Source of the DNA: Gillisella taibaishanensis
Lineage (GTDB): Bacteria; Pseudomonadota; Alphaproteobacteria; Rhizobiales; Rhizobiaceae
NCBI RefSeq assembly: GCF_001938985.1
Contig: NZ_MKIN01000021.1
Coordinates: 434,001 to 498,000, forward strand
DNA length: 64,000 bases
Direction of reading: 5' to 3'
Under the pieces are notes generated by a model. That model saw only the letters and a program-made list of their open reading frames with translations. It did not search any database and was not told the DNA's origin. The translations under genes were made by a program, and so were the position numbers. Positions 45,512 through 53,928 of the stretch are shown here, one piece after another. The stretch's first letter is position 1. Every line of letters starts with the position of its first letter.

Positions 45512-45873
45512 TGTTTTTCCTCCTGTGCAGCGGCGGCGACGAAAACGTCACCCTCCTCGCTCACTGCAATGTCAACGCGTGTCAGTCTTTGTCCAAGGCA
45601 GGGGCCGAGCACGCAGTCCCCCGTTTCCATGTCAAACAGAGCGCCATGAGAATGGCAGGCGAGATGGGTCTTTTCGCCGTTCAAATAGGCATCTGTCTTC
45701 CAAGCCATCGGCGTGCCCGTGCTGTAGTGGGGGCAAGAATCCAGCCATGCATGCAGGGCTCCGCCACGCCTGAGCACAATTATTTTGCGCCGAAAGTCAC
45801 CAACCGGGGCGAAGCCTTTTGCTTCGCCCTCGCCGATAGCGTCCTGCCTGCAAAGATAGTGGAGAGGCGACAT
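45508..45873 (-). CDS. Small Rieske [2Fe-2S] protein
   Basis: A 121-residue Rieske protein. Its ligands are C47/H49 (CPH) and C73/H76 (CHSH). The stretch between them is about 23 residues, longer than the usual 15-17. ATG 45873 follows GGGAGGG; the longer frame to 46146 overlaps the dioxygenase gene and is rejected. No Rieske oxygenase alpha subunit is present, so its electron acceptor is unclear. Repair or electron supply for the extradiol enzyme is possible. Confidence 0.85.
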   Translation of the reverse strand: MSPLHYLCRQDAIGEGEAKGFAPVGDFRRKIIVLRRGGALHAWLDSCPHYSTGTPMAWKTDAYLNGEKTHLACHSHGALFDMETGDCVLGPCLGQRLTRVDIAVSEEGDVFVAAAAQEEKQ

Positions 45874-45889
45874 GAGCCCTCCCCTCTGT

Positions 45890-46834
45890 TCAGTGCTTCG
45901 CGCCAGGAGGCGGTCCGCCCGGGGCCCATTTTTCTTTAAGCTCGAACAGCACGATCTGTGAGGCTTCCGGACCATTGGGAGCTTCACGCGCGACCCAATT
46001 GTCGTCGTGTTTGTCCATGTCCGCGTCGTACTCGATATGGCAGCCCATCGGGCTGTTGAAATACCAGAACCAGTTCGATCCGAATTTATGCCGGCCCGGC
46101 CCCCAGAAACTCTGGTAACCTTTCTTGACGAAGCGGGTGCCGGCAACCATCAGCTCGGTCGGTCCGCCCATGTGGAACGCCAAATGCTCGATGCCCTTCA
46201 TGTAATCGGGCGTGCGAATAAAGAATAGCGTATGGTGATCGTCATTGGCCTTGGGACGCAGGAACGGTCCCGCACCGGTCAGAATGTCGGTGACGACAAA
46301 GCCTAGGCGCCGACAATAAAAGTCCGTCGCGATCTCGATATCAGGCACAAAGAGCACCACATGGCTCAGGGTGCGCGGCAGAGCCGGCATTTCTTCCCAC
46401 ACACCGAGTTCGTTCGGCTTGCGCTGTGCAGGCGCACCCGGCGCGTTGATCTTTTCAGCAGGCATGTCGAGTTCACGGCGGGTTGTCACCTGGAATTTCA
46501 GCTCGAAACCGTGATCGTCCTTCAGCTCGATCGAGCCATCTGCAAGGCGATTGACGCGACGATCCTTCGACAACTCGGTCTCGATCGCATCCAGATCCTC
46601 CGAGGAACGCACGCCGTAAACCTGCTGGCGCAGCATATTGGAGGTCGGCAGCGGCGCGGGCAGAGAAGGGTCGGATTTGTGGCGGATAACGATGCCGGTA
46701 CCGTCCAGCGTCTCAAACCGCCCACCAGCCTCGGTCACGTCAACCGGCTTAAGGCCGAAGTCTGCAAGGTATTCACAACATGCGGCGACATCGTCAACGC
46801 CAAAGACGAGATAATCGGGTCCAATGATATTCAT
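45890..46834 (-). CDS. Type I extradiol ring-cleavage dioxygenase (VOC fold)
   Basis: A 314-residue two-domain vicinal-oxygen-chelate protein. The C-terminal catalytic domain has the facial triad H158 (LSHVVLF), H217 (IEHLAFHM) and E268 (CHIEYDAD). It should cleave a catechol-like diol next to the hydroxyl groups. It precedes the Rieske gene by 16 bases. The substrate is unknown, but the sequence appears distant from the classic BphC/catechol 2,3-dioxygenases. Confidence 0.88.
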   Translation of the reverse strand: MNIIGPDYLVFGVDDVAACCEYLADFGLKPVDVTEAGGRFETLDGTGIVIRHKSDPSLPAPLPTSNMLRQQVYGVRSSEDLDAIETELSKDRRVNRLADGSIELKDDHGFELKFQVTTRRELDMPAEKINAPGAPAQRKPNELGVWEEMPALPRTLSHVVLFVPDIEIATDFYCRRLGFVVTDILTGAGPFLRPKANDDHHTLFFIRTPDYMKGIEHLAFHMGGPTELMVAGTRFVKKGYQSFWGPGRHKFGSNWFWYFNSPMGCHIEYDADMDKHDDNWVAREAPNGPEASQIVLFELKEKWAPGGPPPGAKH

Positions 46835-46928
46835 GGGACAATCCTTTCTTTTACGAGGTCTTTACTGACCTGCGTGGAGAATAAATTTGCGAGCGCCCGT
46901 CAGGCAGAACGCCGCTTCTTCGGAGGTA

Positions 46929-47159
46929 TTACGTCGCTGAATGGCGTCGCGGCTGGCCCGGGAAAGACCAAGGCGGCGACTTCATCTGGAAGCCACGCCT
47001 CGATGGCCTGGACCGGGCGGTGTCACAGCGACGCACGGCATGCCTGACCAAGGCCAGATAACCAAGCACCACCGCACCATGTACTTCGAACACATGGCAG
47101 GGGGTCTCGACCACGCGACGCCCAAGGCGCCTGCGGTCGCAAATCAACCCGGTTGTCAT
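46929..47159 (-). CDS. Small hypothetical ORF coupled to the hydrolase gene
   Basis: A 76-residue reading frame whose ATG overlaps the hydrolase stop (ATGA), as between many real genes of this operon. The product is Arg/His-rich (for example CDRRRLGRRVVETPCHVFEV) with a short hydrophobic stretch and no motif I recognise. It fills much of the 320-bp space before the dioxygenase gene. It may be a real small protein or the remnant of a larger gene. Confidence 0.35.
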   Translation of the reverse strand: MTTGLICDRRRLGRRVVETPCHVFEVHGAVVLGYLALVRHAVRRCDTARSRPSRRGFQMKSPPWSFPGQPRRHSAT

Positions 47160-48328
47160 GCATTTTCCTTAGCAGACAGGCGACCGCCGAGTGTTTCCGC
47201 TACCCAGTCGGCGATATAAGCGCCGGCATTTGCCGAATTGTCGAAACTCGAATGCTGGACGCCGCCGGTGCGCTCATCAAAAATCTTGAGTTGGCGCCGC
47301 GGGCTGTTGATCAACTGGTCATAGGTGGCATGGGCCCAATGCAGAGGGATCTGGCTGTCCTTTTCGCCGTGAGTGACGAGGAAAGGCACGCGAATCCGGT
47401 CAAGGATGCCGTCGAGATGGACTTTTTCAGCTATCTGCATGAAATCGTCCATATCCTTGGCGCCCCAGACCCACATAACGTGGCTCCAGTAATGCGGGAC
47501 CGGGAAATTGCCTTCCTTGGCAAGCCGCTTCTTCTGAACGTCACGCCAATCGTGGTTGGAGCCCCACACGACACCGCAAGCGAAGCGAGGCTCGAAGGCC
47601 ACGGCGCGCGGACAGTAATATCCGCCGAGCGACACACCTTCCATGCCAATCCGCTTTGGGTCGACATCCGGATGCGTTTCCAACCAGTCGACAACACGGC
47701 TGGCCCAGTGTTCGCTATCGTAGCGTGCGGTCAAACCCTGAAGGCGCAGCGCTTCCCCAGTGCCCGGCTGGTCGACGATCAGAGAGGCGACGCCGCGCTT
47801 GGCGAGCCAGCCCGGCAATCCCACGAGAAATTTCATTTCCTTGGTGCTGTCGAGGCCATTGACCTGAACAAGCAGAGGAGCCGGGCCGGTCACGCCTTCA
47901 GCAGGCACGTAGAGCGCTGAGAGATGCTTGCCTTCATAGGGAATTTCCACGCGGCGGCAGCTGGAGCCGGACAAGGAAAGTCCCTTTTCGAACGACTTGA
48001 GGAACTTCTGGTAAAGCGCAACCCTGCCTTCGGAGCCATGCGCCAGCAGGCGCTCGGCCGTAAGCATGTAGTTACCGGCGCGGATCAGCTTGTCACCGGC
48101 AGATAGCAAGCAGCCGTTTTCCTCATCCTCATCAGCGAGGCTGACAAGCTTGTCGGCCATCTTGATCCAGGTCTCGCGAAAAGCTTGAGTTCCAGCGGCA
48201 TCCGGTGCCTTGGCTGCCTCTTGCAGAGGCGCGCACATTTCTTCGATCTCACCCATGCGAGCACCCATTTCGATCGATAGATTGACCGAGAGGTTCCAGA
48301 CATAGTTGGTCGGAAAATACTTAAACAT
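47156..48328 (-). CDS. Alpha/beta hydrolase, 2,6-dihydroxypseudooxynicotine hydrolase-like
   Basis: A 390-residue protein with a helical N-terminal lid (about 1-120) and a C-terminal alpha/beta hydrolase. Features are VDQPGTGE (185-192), nucleophile elbow GVSLGG (S233) and a His in VQHSSFDN. This layout is that of the C-C bond hydrolases of the FrsA/DHPON group, known from nicotine breakdown. It is the first gene of the ten-gene operon; ATG 48328 has GAGG seven bases upstream. A C-C or ester cleavage of a side chain or ring product is likely. Confidence 0.85.
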   Translation of the reverse strand: MFKYFPTNYVWNLSVNLSIEMGARMGEIEEMCAPLQEAAKAPDAAGTQAFRETWIKMADKLVSLADEDEENGCLLSAGDKLIRAGNYMLTAERLLAHGSEGRVALYQKFLKSFEKGLSLSGSSCRRVEIPYEGKHLSALYVPAEGVTGPAPLLVQVNGLDSTKEMKFLVGLPGWLAKRGVASLIVDQPGTGEALRLQGLTARYDSEHWASRVVDWLETHPDVDPKRIGMEGVSLGGYYCPRAVAFEPRFACGVVWGSNHDWRDVQKKRLAKEGNFPVPHYWSHVMWVWGAKDMDDFMQIAEKVHLDGILDRIRVPFLVTHGEKDSQIPLHWAHATYDQLINSPRRQLKIFDERTGGVQHSSFDNSANAGAYIADWVAETLGGRLSAKENA

Positions 48329-48343
48329 TTAGGGTCCTCGCGC

Positions 48344-48403
48344 TCGCCTCCTCAGGCGACTTTTCAAAGGGAGAAGTCCGCGGCGAGCCATCCTCCGGCT
48401 CGC
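48344..48403 (-). other. Structured 5' leader of the catabolic operon
   Basis: Two hairpins lie in the minus-strand leader of the hydrolase gene. One is at 48344-48349 with 48354-48359 (six pairs). The other is at 48383-48389 with 48397-48403 (seven pairs). On the plus strand the second is followed by TGTTTTT, so it would look like a terminator there, but no plus-strand gene ends there. Confidence 0.4.
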
Positions 48404-48472
48404 TGTTTTTCTCCCTGGCCAAGAGGCTTATCCAAGTTCCAACCGTTTATGAAATTGCATTGATGAATAAGT

Positions 48473-48491
48473 GTATTTGTAAAATAAATAC
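48473..48491. promoter_or_regulatory. Candidate LysR operator (T-N11-A dyad)
   Basis: GTATTT-N7-AAATAC (48473-48478 and 48486-48491), containing a T-N11-A core (T48476, A48488). It lies 57 bp before the LysR start and 145 bp before the hydrolase start, in the only gap between the divergent genes. Classic nod-box spacing was not seen. Confidence 0.5.
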
Positions 48492-48547
48492 TTCTGCTCT
48501 TAAAATTGGTCGCTATCTTGGGAACCGCCTTGGGAGGGGCACGTCAA

Positions 48548-49495
48548 ATGCGTTTTAAAAATCTGGACCTTAATCTCCTCGTCGCGCTCGACACGCTGAT
48601 CCGGGTCCGCAATGTCAGTCGCGCCGCCGAAGAAATGTTCATCACGCAATCGGCTATGAGTAACGCATTGGGAAGATTGAGAGATTATTTCGATGATCCG
48701 CTGCTCATTCAGGTCGGTCGGTCGATGGAACTGTCGCCGCTTGCGTCGTCGCTTGCCCAGCCCCTGCGTGACATCATTGTTCGCATCGAAGCTGCGGTGG
48801 TCTCGACCCCATCCTTTATTCCCGAGGAGTCGACAAGAAGCATCAACATGATTGTTTCGGATTATACGCTTTCGACAATCATGCCTTTGTTTTTACGGCA
48901 TGTTACGGCGCGGGCACCCGGCATGCAGATACATTTCAAGCCGCAGCAAAACTATCCCCATCTTCTGCTCGAGCGCGGCGAAGCCGACCTCTTGGTGGCG
49001 CCAAGCGAATTCTGCTCCACCAATCATCCCTCCGAACTTTTACTAGAGGAGCAGATTGTTTGTGTCGTCGACGCCAACAGCCATCTTGCTCAGGGAGCGC
49101 TCACGGAAAAGGCCTTTCTCGCCGCTGGCCACGTGGTGATGCAGCCGCCGAATGGCGGCGAGACTTTTGTGCAGAGGGTTTGCGACAAACTGGGCGTAAA
49201 AATCCGCGCCGAAGTCTCAACCTTCTCTTTTGGGTCGCTGATGCTACTGGTGAAGGGATCTGACCGAATCGCCATGATACAGCGTAGTTTGGCGGAAAAC
49301 CTGATAAAGCTTGGCGGCGTTCGGATCATGGAACCGCCATTTTCAATACCGCCCATGCGTCAATGCCTGCAATGGCATAGCTATCGCACCCGTGACCCAG
49401 CACTGGTCTGGTTACGGGCGCAGATGCATGAAGCGGCGCAAAAGCGCAGCATCTCCCATCTTGCAGACCTGCAGTTCCTCGCCCACGGCCTGTGA
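48548..49495 (+). CDS. NodD-like LysR-family regulator
   Basis: A 315-residue LysR regulator. ATG 48548 follows GGGAGGGG and begins MRFKNLDLNLLVALDTL, very close to the NodD/SyrM/NahR start. The frame to 48506 is not used. The winged helix spans about 1-65 (RNVSRAAEEMFITQSAMSN). The C-terminal domain binds the inducer; relatives respond to flavonoids or aromatic acids. It is divergent from the aromatic catabolic operon and is its likely activator. Confidence 0.9.
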   Translation: MRFKNLDLNLLVALDTLIRVRNVSRAAEEMFITQSAMSNALGRLRDYFDDPLLIQVGRSMELSPLASSLAQPLRDIIVRIEAAVVSTPSFIPEESTRSINMIVSDYTLSTIMPLFLRHVTARAPGMQIHFKPQQNYPHLLLERGEADLLVAPSEFCSTNHPSELLLEEQIVCVVDANSHLAQGALTEKAFLAAGHVVMQPPNGGETFVQRVCDKLGVKIRAEVSTFSFGSLMLLVKGSDRIAMIQRSLAENLIKLGGVRIMEPPFSIPPMRQCLQWHSYRTRDPALVWLRAQMHEAAQKRSISHLADLQFLAHGL

Positions 49496-49537
49496 AATTT
49501 CCGGGGGCTTGGACCGCCTGCGTGGCGTAGTTCAGCT

Positions 49538-50458
49538 CTATAAAGGCTCGCAGTGGCGTGAGACCCACGTCACAACGCCGTCGAGAGACCGAAATTCAGC
49601 CATGGCGCGGCAGGCGAATTCAGGCAATTCGGCCTGAGCCATAGCGGTGAGATCCTTGCCGGGGAGAAGCTCCAGTGTTGCGCTACAGCCGCCTTCCCGA
49701 AGGCCGGCAAGGCAAGCCGCCCAATCCACGGTCTGGGCGAGCTGCGCTGACAGCACCTCAATTGCCCGCTCGCGCGAGCGCACGAAACCGCCGTCAATGC
49801 CGGCCAGAACGGGGATAGGCGGATCTTGGAATGTTACCTGCTGCAAGGCACGACGAAACACCGGAACGGCTGATGCCATCAACGGCGAGTGGGATGCGAT
49901 CTTCACGGACAGCCGCGTCGTATGAGCGCCAGCACGTTCGAGCGCAGGCGCCAGACGCTCCAGATTGGCAGCACTTGTCGCCACGACAAAACGATCCGGG
50001 CCATTGCGGATGGCCACCGACGCATCAAACGTATCGCAAAGAGGCGTAAGAACCTGCTCCCGCAGGCCGCGCACCGCCAACATGCCGCCTTCTTCGCTGG
50101 ACGCCTGGTCCATCGCCTCGGCACGCTGGCGCGCCAACCGGATGACATCGGCAGGCGAAATTGCCCCGGCGCAGCCATAGGCTGCCAGCTCACCAATGCT
50201 GTAGCCCGCAATGGCCAGTGGTTGCGCAAGACGCTCACGCAGAGCGGCAAATGCCGCCATTTCCACGGCGCAGAGAATCGGCTGAGCGACCGCATTGTCG
50301 TAAAGCCTGCCGGGATCGCTCATGACGTCATGAAGATGTGTGCCCACGACCTGGTAAAAAGCCGAGAAGATTGCTTCGGCAGCGTCATTGCCGCGCAGGC
50401 GCTCCAACATGTCGGCGCTTTGTGCGCTTTGTCCGGGGCAGAGAAGCGCGAAACTCAT
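49538..50458 (-). CDS. mdcH: Malonate decarboxylase, malonyl-CoA:ACP transacylase (epsilon)
   Basis: A 306-residue MCAT-type acyltransferase with GYSIGE (S87), the GQSAQ N-terminus and a His in KIASHSPL. It charges the MdcC prosthetic group with malonyl in the decarboxylase cycle. It is the last gene of the mdc operon and overlaps mdcB by four bases. Confidence 0.92.
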   Translation of the reverse strand: MSFALLCPGQSAQSADMLERLRGNDAAEAIFSAFYQVVGTHLHDVMSDPGRLYDNAVAQPILCAVEMAAFAALRERLAQPLAIAGYSIGELAAYGCAGAISPADVIRLARQRAEAMDQASSEEGGMLAVRGLREQVLTPLCDTFDASVAIRNGPDRFVVATSAANLERLAPALERAGAHTTRLSVKIASHSPLMASAVPVFRRALQQVTFQDPPIPVLAGIDGGFVRSRERAIEVLSAQLAQTVDWAACLAGLREGGCSATLELLPGKDLTAMAQAELPEFACRAMAEFRSLDGVVTWVSRHCEPL

Positions 50459-51351
50459 TGTACGCCCTGCCTGTCCGCAAGCGCCTCCAAGCCGTCCAGA
50501 AACAAAGTACAGGACAGGAGATCGGCAGCCCCACCGGGCGAAATCCGTCGGTCGCAGAAGGCTCGGTGCAGCCGGACAGCACTGGTAAACCAGCTGGGAT
50601 GACCGGCGCCGCCTCTGTCCAGCCAGGCACGGCTTTCGCGCTGCACAAAATCCAGCCCATCCCGGCCGGCACGATGCAGGATATTGGTGTCGTTCAGCAC
50701 GGCGAGGATGGCAAAGAAGGTCTCGGCAAGGCAGGCGTCCTCACCATGGCCCCGCGTCCGTGCCTGTCGCAGGGCCGGAAGCGCCACCATGCGCAGCACT
50801 GGGTAGCCGGCGGCGGCTTCTTCTCGTGCGCCCGGCCCACCATGGTTGGCCGTGGCTTTCAAGCCGTTCGAGTGTGGTTGGGCAGGAGTGGCGCCGAGAA
50901 TGGCCCTGCCCCAAAAAGCCGGGATCGCCAGGCAGATGCTGTTGGCATCCAGCCGCAACCCCTCAGCGGCATGTCGACCGGCTGAAGCCGCGAGCAGGCC
51001 GAGATTGAAGATCGCGCCGCGATGGGTGTTGATCCCGCCGGTCGCGGCCATCATCCGCCGTTCCGCTTCGATGCCGAGATCACGCAGAACTGGAAACTCG
51101 GCTCCGGCAGCACCCGCCGACGTTATCGCCGGAAAATAGGTGCGCAAGGAAAACAAACTGCGCATGAAGGTCGCCATCGTCATGTCGCTATGGGCGCCAT
51201 TGTCGACCGGGCTGACCAAGCCGGGTTTGGGGTAAAAGGCCAGTTCGCCATAGAGCGCACGGATCGCAGCCCGTCCAATGACTTGGCTGATACCAGGCGC
51301 TATTTCGGTCGAAGATTGAAGTGGCAACGTCTGCGGTACAAATTCCGCCAT
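50455..51351 (-). CDS. mdcB: Triphosphoribosyl-dephospho-CoA synthase MdcB
   Basis: A 298-residue CitG-family enzyme making the precursor of the MdcC prosthetic group (GELAFYPKPGLVSPVDNGAH and TGGINTHRGAIF motifs). ATG 51351 with GGAG eight bases upstream is used; the extension to 51363 would start at TTG. Its start lies two bases before the end of mdcG. Confidence 0.92.
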   Translation of the reverse strand: MAEFVPQTLPLQSSTEIAPGISQVIGRAAIRALYGELAFYPKPGLVSPVDNGAHSDMTMATFMRSLFSLRTYFPAITSAGAAGAEFPVLRDLGIEAERRMMAATGGINTHRGAIFNLGLLAASAGRHAAEGLRLDANSICLAIPAFWGRAILGATPAQPHSNGLKATANHGGPGAREEAAAGYPVLRMVALPALRQARTRGHGEDACLAETFFAILAVLNDTNILHRAGRDGLDFVQRESRAWLDRGGAGHPSWFTSAVRLHRAFCDRRISPGGAADLLSCTLFLDGLEALADRQGVQ

Positions 51352-51352
51352 G

Positions 51353-52012
51353 CTAGGCTCCAAGTCGATCGAGAACGGTCGCCCGTGGCACTAGGCGCAC
51401 ACCGCCATGCCGCTTTTCCAGCAATTCGTCAGCACCGAACATCAACTCGCGCATCGGCACGGCACAGCCGTCCGGCAACAGAACTTCGCCGTCGATGCGC
51501 GGCTGATCATGCGAGGCGAGAACAGCGGCGAGTGCGTCGATCCATTTCAAATCAGAGTTTACGGCCTTGGCAGGACGCAGTACCAGATCAAGATCAGATT
51601 GCGGATGTAGATACGTCTCACCGGTCTGCATCTGCCAGGCCAGCGACCCGAACACCGACGCCGCAATGTCGAAGCGGTCGGCTACGGCGAGCACTGCATC
51701 AATCGTTGCCGACCAGCTTGCCGGCGCAACAATTCCCGCCTGGTCGAGGGTGACTTCGGGGAAAAGGGCCGCGACGGCTGTCTCATCCACCCATAGCCCA
51801 ATCCGCTGCTTATCCGGCGTGGCATAGCCCAGCCGCAGCGATGATGGCGGATCATCCGGCTGCGCGGACGCAACCACCAGGCATCCACCGGTATCGATCC
51901 ATTCGCAGAGCCGCTCCCATGTATGCTCTTCGGCGCTGCAAGCCGGGATCGGCCGCAGGTTGTCGCGCCAACAGGGTTTCAGTGTGACAAAACGATGCCG
52001 CTCAGGCCGCAT
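51353..52012 (-). CDS. mdcG: Phosphoribosyl-dephospho-CoA transferase MdcG
   Basis: A 219-residue protein that attaches the prosthetic group to MdcC. The nucleotidyltransferase-like motif HPQSDLDLVLRP is clear. It overlaps mdcE by 11 bases. Confidence 0.9.
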   Translation of the reverse strand: MRPERHRFVTLKPCWRDNLRPIPACSAEEHTWERLCEWIDTGGCLVVASAQPDDPPSSLRLGYATPDKQRIGLWVDETAVAALFPEVTLDQAGIVAPASWSATIDAVLAVADRFDIAASVFGSLAWQMQTGETYLHPQSDLDLVLRPAKAVNSDLKWIDALAAVLASHDQPRIDGEVLLPDGCAVPMRELMFGADELLEKRHGGVRLVPRATVLDRLGA

Positions 52013-52712
52013 CGCTTTTCACCTTGTCGCAGACGACACGCGCGAGCTTGCGGCCCCCACGGGCCTCGCCATCATGCCGGCGTCGGTCGGTGGTGCCATC
52101 TGCTGTATCCTTCAAAGCCCCCTCAAGATGCGCTGAGAGATCGCCGTCCCAGATCGCCTTGACCGCGCCCATCGCCACATAGTTTTCGACGCCGGGGGCA
52201 GAGACCGCGCTGTCGCGCGACAGTTCCTCCAGCCGCTCCACCGGGATCTTGGTGACGCGGGACATGGCCGGCAGGTTCATCACCCGCATTTCCGCCTCCG
52301 GCAGAGCATAGCAGACATCCGCTAGCAAACCGGACGACAGGAAACCGGCGCTGACCGCCTCGCCATAGACGAGACCGATGATCCGGTGGCCACGGCGTCG
52401 GGCGACATCGACGCATTTCGCCAGATGTGCGATATAACCGTTAAGGCCCAGCAATTCGTCGCGTCGGCTCATCTTCTGGCCGGCTGTATCGACCAGAAGC
52501 AGGATCGGGCTGCCGGGCCGCTCCTTCATTATTGTGATCAGCGCCTGCGCCATCTGCATGGCAAGATCGATGCCGACATGGGCCTTGTCGCGCGTGCCAA
52601 CGACGTTGACGACGTGGCCACCCAGCTTTCCCGTCCCCGACAGAAACTGTTCTTCGAGGGAGATCTCATGCCCCTGCGGAAACAACCGGTCCAATACGTT
52701 TTCAACGGTCAT
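52002..52712 (-). CDS. mdcE: Malonate decarboxylase gamma subunit
   Basis: A 236-residue crotonase/carboxyltransferase-fold subunit that forms the decarboxylase site with MdcD on malonyl-ACP. It overlaps mdcD by four bases. Confidence 0.92.
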   Translation of the reverse strand: MTVENVLDRLFPQGHEISLEEQFLSGTGKLGGHVVNVVGTRDKAHVGIDLAMQMAQALITIMKERPGSPILLLVDTAGQKMSRRDELLGLNGYIAHLAKCVDVARRRGHRIIGLVYGEAVSAGFLSSGLLADVCYALPEAEMRVMNLPAMSRVTKIPVERLEELSRDSAVSAPGVENYVAMGAVKAIWDGDLSAHLEGALKDTADGTTDRRRHDGEARGGRKLARVVCDKVKSDAA

Positions 52713-53593
52713 AGCGAGATCCTCTTGTCGTCCACGGCCTTGAGGAAGGCCTCGGCTTCGAGCAGCGGAATATCTTCGACATGCTCAATCCCCGCCGACT
52801 GCCAGATATCGCGTGCATCGGAAGCTGTGCCGAAGCGCTCGACCCGCGCTTTCAGGAAAACATGTTCAGCCTCGATAGCATCGAGATCCAGCGGATCGGC
52901 TGGACGCAGCCAGTCGATCGCTGCTGCCCGGAATTCGTCGATATCATCTGAAACAAAGCCTGAAGCCTCGCCGATGATATAGCGGTGCTTGCCGCCCGCG
53001 GTGCGCCAGACCAGCGCCCGGTCCGAGGCGTCGAACTCCTCGACTCCCATGGTGGTTTCGATGACTTCAGGACCGGACAGACCAAGCCGGCCCTCTTCCG
53101 ACATCACCACCGCCGTGCAGAGCCTTGCCGCAATGCCCATGCCGCCGAAGACGCCGAAGCGGCCGCCGTCGAGCACGATGACAGGAATCTGGGCGGCGCG
53201 CAGATTAAGAATGGCGCGCATGACTTCGGAGACGGCGATCAGCCCGGCATTGGCTTCATGCAGGCGCACTCCGCCGGATTCCAGCAGCAGCAGGACAGCT
53301 TCCGGCCGCTCCGCAAGAGCACGTTCCATCAAGCCTACGATCTTGGCGCCATGCACCTCGCCAACCGCACCGCCCATGAAGGCGCCTTCCTGGGCAGCGA
53401 CAAGAACAGCCTTGCCATCCAGCAGGCCCTTGCCGACCACCACGCCATCGTCGAAGGCCGCAGGTGAGCCAAGCACTTTCAGATGTGGGCTGACGACGCG
53501 GTCCTGCGGCGGCAGAATTTCCTGAAAGCTGCCGAGGTCGAGAAGCCCGTCGATGCGTTCGCGGGCGGTTGCTTCATACCAGGTTCCACTCAT
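52709..53593 (-). CDS. mdcD: Malonate decarboxylase beta subunit
   Basis: A 294-residue carboxyltransferase-fold subunit with typical ATARERIDGLLD start, AAQEGAFMGGAVGEVHGAKI and LLESGGVRLHEANAG. It pairs with MdcE. Overlaps mdcC by four bases. Confidence 0.94.
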   Translation of the reverse strand: MSGTWYEATARERIDGLLDLGSFQEILPPQDRVVSPHLKVLGSPAAFDDGVVVGKGLLDGKAVLVAAQEGAFMGGAVGEVHGAKIVGLMERALAERPEAVLLLLESGGVRLHEANAGLIAVSEVMRAILNLRAAQIPVIVLDGGRFGVFGGMGIAARLCTAVVMSEEGRLGLSGPEVIETTMGVEEFDASDRALVWRTAGGKHRYIIGEASGFVSDDIDEFRAAAIDWLRPADPLDLDAIEAEHVFLKARVERFGTASDARDIWQSAGIEHVEDIPLLEAEAFLKAVDDKRISL

Positions 53594-53919
53594 CGCTCGC
53601 CAGCGCCTCCCCGGCCGCTATAGATTTTCAAGGCCTGATCCAGCCTGAGCGCCACCACGGCGGGCGTTGCTCCGGCATCGTTGATCGACATCCTGATGTT
53701 GCCGATCTTCCAGCGCTCGAACACGTCGCCGAGCACCGCCTCCCAGATGCGACCGAAGCCCACGGCCGCCGTCTCGACCTCAATCTGGCAGGCACCGCCG
53801 AGATCGGCGGGCTCGATCAGCACTTCGAGATTACCGGAGCCCAACACGCCAGAGATGACCGGCTGATTGCGGGCGGCGAGCGGCATTCCGCCCGCAAATT
53901 CGAATAGAAGCTTTTCCAT
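53590..53919 (-). CDS. mdcC: Malonate decarboxylase acyl carrier protein (delta)
   Basis: A 109-residue carrier protein. ATG 53919 with GGTGAG upstream is preferred over GTG 53928. S28 in GSGNLEVL is the site for the 2'-(5''-triphosphoribosyl)-3'-dephospho-CoA arm. It follows mdcA by nine bases. Confidence 0.92.
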   Translation of the reverse strand: MEKLLFEFAGGMPLAARNQPVISGVLGSGNLEVLIEPADLGGACQIEVETAAVGFGRIWEAVLGDVFERWKIGNIRMSINDAGATPAVVALRLDQALKIYSGRGGAGER

Positions 53920-53928
53920 GACGATCAC

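Noticed and set aside
48431..48480. Nod box upstream of the NodD-like gene
   Set aside because: Looked for ATC-N9-GAT modules; none with nod-box spacing. Only a general LysR T-N11-A dyad is present.
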